Below, piece by piece: positions 57,161-64,000 of a DNA stretch of 64,000 bases (positions are counted from its first letter, which is position 1; each line of letters opens with the position of its first letter). Both the position numbers and the translations under genes were made by a program. This stretch comes from Nonlabens ulvanivorans (lineage in GTDB: Bacteria; Bacteroidota; Bacteroidia; Flavobacteriales; Flavobacteriaceae): assembly GCF_000755285.1 (NCBI RefSeq), contig NZ_BBMK01000001.1, forward strand, positions 620,001 through 684,000, given 5' to 3'. The notes beneath the pieces were generated by a model. That model was given only the letters and a program-made list of their open reading frames with translations, did no database searches and was not told where the DNA came from.

Positions 57161-58317
57161 TTATCCTCTAAATAAGAAAAAATCGTCTTTCATATCCTCA
57201 ATTTTTTCATCCTTATTGGTGATGATGTAGTCGAGTGCTTTTTCTGTAAATTCTAATCCTTTATCTGTGAGAGAAACAATTTGATTGTCGATGGTAATCA
57301 TATTGTTCTTTTCGGCAAGTTGCAATACAGAATTTGCCTTTACCTTACGCCAGTTGATATGCTCTTGAAGATGTGCTACACGTCGCTCGTTTTCACTATC
57401 ATGATTGTTCAGGTGTAATAAAAAAGTAAGTAATGAAACCTCTATACGTTGTCTACTTTGCCTAAACAATACAGCGATTAATCCTTTGCTAGGTGCAAAA
57501 GGTATATTATTAAAAATAGAAGTCCTAATACCGTTGTAATAGAACCTGAAATAGAAGCGTCTAGCCAGCGCGCAAACCAGTATCCACCTATCGCACTTCC
57601 TACTCCAAAAAGAACTGAAAGCAATAGCATTTTACGCAAGTCAGTCGTTAATAAATAAGCTGCTGCTGCAGGAGTAATCATCATTGCAACTACAAGAATA
57701 GCGCCTACAGCATCAAAAGCTGCTACTGTAGTCACAGAGGCAACACTCATTAAACCATAATGTAAAATAACAGGTGAAAATCCTAAGGCACTAGATAAAC
57801 CAACATCAAACGTGCTGATTTTTAATTCTTTATAAAAAGCGAGTAATAATACAAGTGTAATCACTAGAATCACTGAAATAGTCCATAATCCTTTGGGTCC
57901 AAAATCAGCGCCATCTATAATAAGTCTATCAAAAGGTGCATAAACCAGATCACCTAATAAGACAGCGTCTACATCTAGATGCACATCGTTTGCATTCTGG
58001 GCAATTAATATAACACCTATACTAAACAGTGCTGGAAAAACTAATCCTATTGCGGTATCTTCTTTAACCAGACCCGTTTTTTGAATTAATTCTACAAGAA
58101 CCACAGTGATAATACCACTAAAAGCGGCAAAAATAATTAACCATGGAGATGCTAGATCATGAGTGATAAAAAACCCAATTACAATCCCTGGTAAAATAGA
58201 ATGACTAATGGCATCACTTATTAATGCCATCTTGCGCAATACAAGAAAAACACCTGGAATAGCACAGGCAGCAGCAGTTACGGTAGCTATAAGCTGTATG
58301 TCAATCATAGGACTCAT
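57161..58317 (-). CDS. metal ABC transporter permease with C-terminal winged-helix-like extension (frameshifted)
   Basis: The N-terminal ~280 residues are an ABC-3-type (ZnuB/MntB) permease with about eight membrane helices (LRKMALISDAISHSILPGIV). The stop at 57478 is bypassed by adding one base in the A-run 57497-57500, giving LFAPSKGLIAVLFRQSRQRIE and a ~100-residue soluble tail (EHINWRKVKANSVLQLAEKN; IVSLTDKGLEF) that reads as a winged helix. Total 385 residues. The start overlaps the stop of the upstream permease (ATGA). Last gene of the importer operon. Confidence 0.85.
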
Positions 58318-59425
58318 GACTCTGGTAGATTATTGTTGTATAAATTTGCTGCAGTCTCAAATCCGTCTTCAGTCATGGACCAGTTTTGGCCTTGAATAGT
58401 GATCCAGTCTTTCTCTTCTAATTTAGATAGTGTTTTTTTAGTAAACCCTTGAAAGCTATTTAAAATCCTAATGGCGTGCGGTCGTGATATATCATCGTGA
58501 TCGCGCACAATATCATACATAAAATACAGTGTTTTCTTGAGCTGAAGATCACGTCTGTTTTTGATTAACCTAATTTGTTTAAAAATGATACCTCTTTCTG
58601 GAGAAAATAAGAAGGAAACTATAACAAATATGGCCGCTACTAAGACGATTACTGGACCTGTAGATAAGTTATTTTGACTTGCACTGATAGCGGTACCAAA
58701 TACACCTGAAAAAGCGCCAAATATAGCCGCAAGGATAACCATAGTACTCAGGCTATTGGTCCATTGTCTTGCAGCAGCGGCAGGCGCGAGTAACATTGCA
58801 CTCATTAAAACAACTCCAACCGTTTGTAGACCTATTACAATAGCGAGAACGATAAAAAAGCTTATCAAGCCATCAATGAATTTAGTATTAAATCCTAAAG
58901 TCATTGCATAGTTCTTGTCAAATAGCAGTAGCTTAAATTCTTTCCAGAATAATAGCATCACTAAGAGGCTAATCCCAGTAACGATGACCATTAATAACAC
59001 ATCACTTTCTACCAAAGTCGCTGCTTGACCAAAAAGATATTTATCTAATCCAGCTTGATTTGCATTAGGCTGTTTTTGAATATAGGTTAACAACAACATC
59101 CCAAAACCAAAGAACAAGCTTAAGATAAGTCCCAAAGCGGTATCTGTTTTTAAATGTGTCTTAGTGGTAATGCCTCGTATCCAGAAAACGCCTATTAGGC
59201 CACTCACTAAAGCACCTAACAGTAAAACATTAGAATCTTTTGCGCCAGTAATCAAAAAAGCAACCGCTATACCTGGTAATGCAGCATGTGAAATGGCATC
59301 TCCTAATAGGCTTTGCTTGCGCAATACAGCAAACTTCCTAGCATACCGCATATAGCGCCTAGAACAGCAGTTCCTAACGTAATCGTACGTAAAGTATAGT
59401 CGGTAAAGTATTGAGTTATGTCCAT
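58314..59425 (-). CDS. metal ABC transporter permease with C-terminal winged-helix-like extension (frameshifted)
   Basis: Reading from the ATG at 59425 gives MDITQYFTDYTLRTITLGTA; adding one base in the A-run 59331-59333 joins MLGSFAVLRKQSLLGDAISH to the long frame, 370 residues. Permease features: SLLGDAISHAALPGIAVAFLI and eight or so helices. The C-terminal ~80 residues are soluble and winged-helix-like (AIRILNSFQGFTKKTLSKL; WSMTEDGFETAANLY). The start lies two bases from the ATPase gene stop. The second permease overlaps its end. Confidence 0.86.
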
Positions 59426-59426
59426 A

Positions 59427-60164
59427 TTATTGTTGAACCGCTACTTTATAATTAATACCATAGGTTTTAGTCAGGTTATCATCATTAAAAATATCCTTTA
59501 CTGGACCTGTTGCGATATGTTTCACATTTAAAAAGGTTACCCAATCAAAATATTCGGGTACTGTCTGTAAATCGTGATGAACTACAATAACTGTTTTGCC
59601 AGCTTTACGCAGTTCTTTTAAAATATTAATAATAGCGATCTCTGTAGTAGCGTCTACACCTTGAAATGGCTCATCCATAAAGTAAATAGCAGCATTTTGA
59701 ACTAATGCTCGAGCTAGAAAAATACGCTGTTGTTGTCCTCCAGAAAGCTGGCTTATCTGTCTGTTTTTAAAAGCAAGCATGCCTACTTTTTCAAGAGCTT
59801 CTAGAGATAGTTTCTTCTCCTTTGCACCAGGTCTTTTAATCCATCCCAGTGAGCCATAAGTACCCATCATAACCACATCTAGTGCTGTAGTTGGGAAGTC
59901 CCAGTCTACACTACCTTTTTGCGGTACATAAGCTACTTTATCACGTTGCTTTGTATAAGGTTTACCATAGATAGCAACAGATCCTGCAATAGGATCAATG
60001 ATACCTAATATAGATTTAATTAATGTCGATTTTCCCGCACCATTAGGCCCTACGATAGCCATCAAAACTCCTTCAGGAATAGATAAATCTATGTCCCATA
60101 ATACGGGCTTATAGTTATAAGCAACGGTTAAATCATCTACGGCTACAGCTATTTTAGTTCCCAT
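59427..60164 (-). CDS. metal ABC transporter ATP-binding protein
   Basis: 245 residues: Walker [10 protein letters not shown], signature [10 protein letters not shown], Walker [14 protein letters not shown], switch His in VVHHDLQTV. The family is the ZnuC/MntB-type ATPase for Mn2+, Zn2+ or Fe2+. The start overlaps the stop of the binding-protein gene (TAATG), so translation is coupled. Confidence 0.92.
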   Translation of the reverse strand: MGTKIAVAVDDLTVAYNYKPVLWDIDLSIPEGVLMAIVGPNGAGKSTLIKSILGIIDPIAGSVAIYGKPYTKQRDKVAYVPQKGSVDWDFPTTALDVVMMGTYGSLGWIKRPGAKEKKLSLEALEKVGMLAFKNRQISQLSGGQQQRIFLARALVQNAAIYFMDEPFQGVDATTEIAIINILKELRKAGKTVIVVHHDLQTVPEYFDWVTFLNVKHIATGPVKDIFNDDNLTKTYGINYKVAVQQ

Positions 60165-61072
60165 TATTTAAGTGCGTTAACGATCGTGTTGACATTATGT
60201 CTATACATTCCTATATAGGTTCCTTCATCAGTACCTGCACTACCTAGTGCGTCACTAAAAAGTTCTCCACCTATTTTAACTTTATGATTTTGTGCTCTAA
60301 CTGCAGCTTGTAGCGCCTCTACAGTACGTCTAGGTACGCTACTTTCAACAAAAACAGCTTTTATTTTATGTTCAATGATAAATTGGGTAATGCGTTGTAC
60401 ATCTTTTACTCCAGCCTCTGTAGCCGTAGAAAGCCCTTGTAGACCTACCACTTCAAAGTTAAAAGAACGACCATAATAATTAAAAGCATCGTGTGCAGTA
60501 ACTAGAATACGTTTTTCTTGTGGTAACTGATTAATTTTATCGCTTAGTTCTGTTTTAAGAGCAGAAATTTTTTCAAGATATAAATCCCTGTTTTTTTCAA
60601 AGGCAACTTTGTTTTCTGGATTGTTTTTAACTAATGTTTCGGTTACATAATGAGTCATTTGTGTCCAGTAATCAATGTCAAACCATATGTGAGGATCATA
60701 ATTACTAGCAAAGTAATCACTACCTATAAGAGTTGATTTATCTAATGCATTACTGATGGCAACAGTTGATTTACCGCGCTCATCCATTTTTTCAAATACA
60801 TCTACAAGCTTCCCTTCTAGGTGCAGTCCATTGTAAAAAATAATATCTGCATTTGCTAGTTTGGTCATATCACCTTCACTAGGTTTATAGAGATGTGGAT
60901 CTACACCACTACCCATCATGCCTTCTACTTCGATAAGATCACCACCTATATTCTCAACTAGGTCTGTGATCATTGTAGTGGTTGTAACGACTTTTAATTT
61001 ACCGTTATTTTCTTTTTGTGTTCCACAGCTTACGAGCAATATGGATAGTAGTAAGTATAAGATATGTTTCAT
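60164..61072 (-). CDS. metal-binding lipoprotein of an ABC importer
   Basis: 302 residues: lipobox VSCGT in [19 protein letters not shown], then a cluster A-I solute-binding protein (ZnuA/MntC-like). Metal-ligand motifs: [40 protein letters not shown], and late SDALG. There is no His-rich loop of the ZnuA type, which favours manganese (or iron) over zinc, though weakly. It is followed by ATPase and two permeases. Confidence 0.9.
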   Translation of the reverse strand: MKHILYLLLSILLVSCGTQKENNGKLKVVTTTTMITDLVENIGGDLIEVEGMMGSGVDPHLYKPSEGDMTKLANADIIFYNGLHLEGKLVDVFEKMDERGKSTVAISNALDKSTLIGSDYFASNYDPHIWFDIDYWTQMTHYVTETLVKNNPENKVAFEKNRDLYLEKISALKTELSDKINQLPQEKRILVTAHDAFNYYGRSFNFEVVGLQGLSTATEAGVKDVQRITQFIIEHKIKAVFVESSVPRRTVEALQAAVRAQNHKVKIGGELFSDALGSAGTDEGTYIGMYRHNVNTIVNALK

Positions 61073-61091
61073 AATTGTGTGTTGTGATTAC

Positions 61092-61105
61092 GCTTCCGCG
61101 AAAGC
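61092..61105. repeat. variant palindrome between the binding-protein and barrel genes of the metal operon
   Basis: GCTTCCGCGAAAGC, one substitution; sits in the only sizeable gap within the operon. Confidence 0.85.
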
Positions 61106-61115
61106 GTATTAGAAA

Positions 61116-61910
61116 TTACTTTTTTACTATTCTATAGCTTAATCCTAAACTGAATAATAAATCTTGTTGTGTGTTACTATCTTGAAAACCAGTCCCGAAA
61201 GTTGCATCTAGCTGGAAGTTATTGTTTACTAAATAAGTAATACCTGTATCCCATAAATGAGTGGATTTGCCTTCTTCGAGAAAATAACCATAGAGTTCTC
61301 CATAAACGCCTATTTTATCTGTGATAGAATATCCATAAGATACACTATAAATATACTCTAGTGATCCATCACTACCAGTGCGCGTTCCTAGATTATAACC
61401 TAATCCAGATCGGTCTGTAAGTGTATGGTTGAACGCAAAAATGAGCTCCATGCCTGTGTTTTCTGGTTTAAATTCACTGACAGCGGTAAATGGAAGTTTT
61501 AAATGAGTAAGTAAACCTATTTGTGGTATCCAGCCATTTTCATCTGTAATCTCAATTTTTGCTCCTATTAATAGCGGATTAAAGCCCGTAACGTCAAAGA
61601 GTTCTTGTGATCCATCCTTTGTGTTTGCATTCAAAAAATCCCAGCCTAAGCGCAGTTCAAAATTACTCGAGAGCCCATATCTTAAAAGTGTGGTGTTATA
61701 AACGGTCTCTGTAATTTTTAATCCATTTTCACTATTATCTATAAAGGTAGCGCCAGTTTCTATTTGAAAATTACCTTTACCAACGGTAAATGGAGATTCT
61801 GTGACATCTGGTCTGTCCGTTATAAGGGCATACTGATTGTTATCACTGGTTTGTGCAGTTGTTACGGCGATTATTAATAGATTGATAAATAGTAAAACTT
61901 TTTTCATCAT
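61116..61910 (-). CDS. outer-membrane beta-barrel protein in the metal-importer operon
   Basis: 264 residues from the Met pair at 61910 (MMKKVLLFINLLIIAVTTAQ); the longer frame from 61985 lies in the regulator gene. Signal peptide, then a transporter-type barrel (ALITDRPDVTESPFTVGKGNFQIETG onward), ending LGLSYRIVKK. Its ATG overlaps the dtxR stop, so it is translated with the regulator. It is a plausible porin for the metal, by context only. The palindrome variant at 61092-61105 follows it. Confidence 0.8.
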   Translation of the reverse strand: MMKKVLLFINLLIIAVTTAQTSDNNQYALITDRPDVTESPFTVGKGNFQIETGATFIDNSENGLKITETVYNTTLLRYGLSSNFELRLGWDFLNANTKDGSQELFDVTGFNPLLIGAKIEITDENGWIPQIGLLTHLKLPFTAVSEFKPENTGMELIFAFNHTLTDRSGLGYNLGTRTGSDGSLEYIYSVSYGYSITDKIGVYGELYGYFLEEGKSTHLWDTGITYLVNNNFQLDATFGTGFQDSNTQQDLLFSLGLSYRIVKK

Positions 61911-62559
61911 AAAACTTTTAAATAAAGATTGTCTGCAATTGTTTTTGATATATGTAATTCTTTTAAATCTGTCTTGATAAGACATGATCCATCAAAGGCC
62001 TCTAATTCTAGAAGCTGTATTTGAGTTCCTAATTCTATTTGATGTTTATCTAAGTATTGTAAAAAACGGGTAGATGTGTCATGCACGCCAGCTAGAATAC
62101 CAGATTGTCCTTTTTCTAATTGGGAAATAGCAGTTTTTACAGTTTTCTCATAATTTCCTTGTGCGTCAGGTATAGGGTCACCGTGTGGATCATACTTTGG
62201 GAAATTAAGTAGCTTATCGAGTTCATCAATAAGTTTGCGAGACTGGATATGTTCTAATTGTTCTGCCACCTCATGCACTTCATCCCAAGAGAAATCAAGT
62301 TTTTCAACCAGAAATACTTCCCATAATCTATGTTTTCTGATGATTTGGGTCGCACAGTTGATACCATTCTGAGTTAGTCTGGTTCCTTTATAAGGGATAT
62401 ACTCTGCTAGATTTTTATCTGCTAATTTTTTAAGCATATCAGTCACTGATGATGCTTTTGTATTCATCCCACCAGCAATATCGTTAGTGGACACTAATTT
62501 TTACCATCTTGAAGATGATAAATTGTTTTAATATAATTTTCTTCTGATACCGAATGCAT
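61907..62559 (-). CDS. DtxR/MntR family metal-dependent regulator (frameshifted near the start)
   Basis: Reading from the ATG at 62559 gives MHSVSEENYIKTIYHLQDGK; restoring one base near 62496-62497 reads KNLVSTNDIAGGMNTKASSV, the winged helix of DtxR. Metal-site residues are in the dimerisation domain (ATQIIRKHRLWEVFLVEKL; EVAEQLEHIQSRKLIDEL), and a C-terminal FeoA/SH3-like domain follows. Total 217 residues. It sits at the head of the importer operon and probably represses it when metal is plentiful; inverted repeats upstream are candidate operators. Confidence 0.9.
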
Positions 62560-62601
62560 GAGGTAAAGGTAAAGTATTTATTTGTTAAGAGTAAATTAAA
62601 A

Positions 62602-62617
62602 TTTAGTCTTGCCTAAA
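62602..62617. promoter_or_regulatory. candidate DtxR/MntR operator upstream of the regulator gene
   Basis: TTTAG-six bases-CTAAA is an inverted repeat 43 bases from the dtxR start. Its arms resemble the TTTAGG/CCTAAA half-sites bound by DtxR/MntR proteins. Prediction only. Confidence 0.45.
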
Positions 62618-62640
62618 AAACAGGTTGAAACATGTTTTTT
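62615..62640. promoter_or_regulatory. second inverted repeat upstream of the dtxR gene
   Basis: AAAAAACAGG and CATGTTTTTT form ten-base arms with one mismatch around a six-base centre, adjacent to and slightly overlapping the first inverted repeat. It could be a second operator or a terminator from upstream. Confidence 0.35.
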
Positions 62641-62738
62641 TGCATTAATTTCAGAAATAATCTATAGCGTTGTTAATCGGGTAAGAGTAGGCCTACCAAA
62701 TAGTTAATGCGATAAAATTTAATTATAAATAGTAGAAT

Positions 62739-63449
62739 TTAAGCTATGCCGCGCTCTTTTCTCACGGTTTCATAAGCTTCTTGCACTTTACGGAATTTTT
62801 CTTCTGCACCTTTACGGTAGGCTTCATCCATGTCCATTAATTTATCTGGATGGTACCTTTTTGCCATGGTGCGATATGCTTTTTTAACCTCGTGATCTGG
62901 TACACTTTTATCGATTTCGAGAATCTTATATGCATTATCACGATCCTTAACAAACATGGCTTTAATGGATATAAAGTCACGTTGTGTCAATCTAAGGTAT
63001 CCTGCGATTTGTTCTAAAACTCTGAGTTCTGAATCACTTATGTTTCCATCTGCTTGTGCAATACCGAAAAGAAAATGTATAATTTGAATACGCGATTCTA
63101 TCCTAGTTCGTGCATTTAAAAATTGACAAATACGAGCTGCATTTAATTCTCGTTTTTTGACAACTTCATTAAAAACTTTAAATATTTGAGAGGCGCGTTG
63201 TTCACCATAACTTTGTATGAAATAATTGCGCACATATCTCAACTCACTATCACTTACCTTTCCATCTGCTTTTATAACAATAGATGTAAGTGATAATAAA
63301 TGCAATTCAAAATCTTGTGGACTTACGGATTGTCTCTGACCTCGATATGGATTTGAACTTCTTTGTGAGCCTGCATTATTACTAGAAGTAAATGCGTTAA
63401 ACAATAATCGCAAAACAAAAAAGATAACTATATAACCTAAAAATGACAT
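62739..63449 (-). CDS. TerB-DnaJ domain protein (DjlA-like)
   Basis: 236 residues: one N-terminal membrane segment (FLGYIVIFFVLRLLFNAF), a TerB-like helical region (about 50-150; LTSIVIKADGKVSDSELRYV and IAQADGNISDSELRVLEQI) and a C-terminal J domain with the HPD motif in AYRTMAKRYHPDKLMDMDE. This order is that of DjlA, a membrane-anchored DnaK co-chaperone. It is convergent with nothing in the window and transcribed alone. Confidence 0.9.
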   Translation of the reverse strand: MSFLGYIVIFFVLRLLFNAFTSSNNAGSQRSSNPYRGQRQSVSPQDFELHLLSLTSIVIKADGKVSDSELRYVRNYFIQSYGEQRASQIFKVFNEVVKKRELNAARICQFLNARTRIESRIQIIHFLFGIAQADGNISDSELRVLEQIAGYLRLTQRDFISIKAMFVKDRDNAYKILEIDKSVPDHEVKKAYRTMAKRYHPDKLMDMDEAYRKGAEEKFRKVQEAYETVRKERGIA

Positions 63450-63653
63450 TAACTGGATTGAGCGGTGAAAAATATGAATTTACGTTTACTTTGTAGTCAA
63501 TCCTTATGCCAATTGTGAGATATGACAAGTTGACTTTATCAGCTTTCCATTCGTCGACACTAAACCGTCATCCATCGATAGATAAACGTGGAATCATCGA
63601 TATAATCTGAGCAAACTTAATATTCACATTAATTTGCTATTATATTAAGAGAC

Positions 63654-64000
63654 ATGAAAGCACGTAAATTAAAAGTTTTACTTATTGAAGATGATACTAT
63701 TGAAGTGATGAAAATGCATAGAGCATTATCAACTTTAAAAGAGGATCATAGTATTGTTGAAGCTAATAATGGAGAGATGGCTTTATCAATTTTAGAAAAA
63801 AAAGATCAGCTACCTGATATAATTTTGCTAGATTTAAACATGCCTAAAATTAACGGAATAGAATTTTTATCTATTCTAAAAAAGGATGATAGATTAAAAT
63901 ATATACCTACTGTTATCTTAACTACATCTAATAATCAAAGAGATTTATTAGCTTGTTATAATTTAGGGATTGCTGGGTATGTATTGAAGCCTTTGAAGTA
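63654..64000 (+). CDS. response regulator receiver protein, 3' end outside window
   Basis: The first ~115 residues are a complete receiver core: MKARKLKVLLIEDDTIEVMK (acidic pair), phospho-accepting Asp in ILLDLNMPKINGIEFL, Thr in VILTTSN, and Lys in GYVLKPLK. The style is that of single-domain Rcp1-like regulators. The frame is open to the end of the window, so any output domain cannot be judged. Confidence 0.88.
   Translation, partial: MKARKLKVLLIEDDTIEVMKMHRALSTLKEDHSIVEANNGEMALSILEKKDQLPDIILLDLNMPKINGIEFLSILKKDDRLKYIPTVILTTSNNQRDLLACYNLGIAGYVLKPLK

Noticed and set aside
57161-57469. Independent small regulator gene after the permease
   Set aside because: One missing base joins it in frame to the permease, and the other permease has the same kind of tail.
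61911-61985. Longer start of the outer-membrane barrel gene
   Set aside because: This part overlaps the dtxR coding region, and the signal peptide begins at the Met pair at 61907-61910.
1-64000. CRISPR array, tRNA or rRNA, prophage, insertion sequence
   Set aside because: No spaced direct repeats, cloverleaf, transposase, integrase or phage structural gene was found on either strand.

Overview
The window looks like chromosomal DNA from a member of the Flavobacteriaceae (Bacteroidota), probably marine. Four things point there: low G+C; lineage-typical genes (PorP/SprF, DUF3078, DUF2480, BatD/BatE, a SUF operon with a DUF59 protein, DUF5689, DUF1800/DUF1501 pair, T9SS-type sorting tail); no Shine-Dalgarno habit; and TAnnTTTG-type -7 promoter elements. 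The genus cannot be fixed from sequence alone. The dispersed palindrome described below recalls the Dokdonia/Nonlabens group, but that is a memory-based guess. No rRNA, tRNA, CRISPR array, insertion sequence or prophage was seen.

Layout. 1-3.4 kb: end of a Bat aerotolerance operon (batD, batE), then a SulP transporter. 3.4-7.9 kb: cvpA, hemC and hemA (minus) divergent from an AraC regulator. 7.3-10.8 kb: secreted protein, Cys/Met PLP enzyme, small membrane protein, histone-deacetylase-like hydrolase. 10.9-13.5 kb: three-gene envelope cluster with a Met-rich outer-membrane protein (copper-associated by inference) and a TetR regulator. 13.5-17.1 kb: di-haem peroxidase, alpha/beta hydrolase, thiL. 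17.3-25.9 kb: the SUF iron-sulfur operon (sufA, B, C, D, S, E, DUF59) with two lipoprotein genes interspersed, followed by DUF2480 and DUF3078 genes. 26-31.5 kb: hflX, a secreted endonuclease-like protein, PorP/SprF and an OmpA/PD40 protein. 31.7-39.1 kb: DUF5689 lipoprotein plus TonB receptor divergent from a second endonuclease-like protein, then yraN and an LD-carboxypeptidase. 39.2-44.5 kb: DUF1800/DUF1501 pair and metG. 44.6-50.5 kb: lipoproteins, M28 peptidase, and a TPP riboswitch in front of a TonB receptor. 50.5-57 kb: greA, HIT protein, bacilliredoxin, acyltransferase, acyl-ACP desaturase, NtrY-like kinase, enoyl-CoA hydratase. 57.1-62.6 kb: Mn/Zn-type ABC importer operon led by a DtxR regulator and an outer-membrane protein. 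62.7-64 kb: TerB-DnaJ protein and a partial response regulator.

Three genome-scale signals stand out. (1) A 14-bp perfect palindrome, GCTTTCGCGAAAGC, occurs 12 times exactly and 4 more times with one change. It lies both between and inside genes; inside genes it is read as AFAKA or FRES, never in the third frame. (2) Runs of exactly seven G or C occur 11 times, while runs of five or six are almost absent. (3) About two dozen single-base indels, nearly all deletions, break reading frames of indispensable genes (metG, hemA, hemC, sufB, sufD). These are best read as sequence errors, so the affected genes are annotated here as whole genes with corrected spans.
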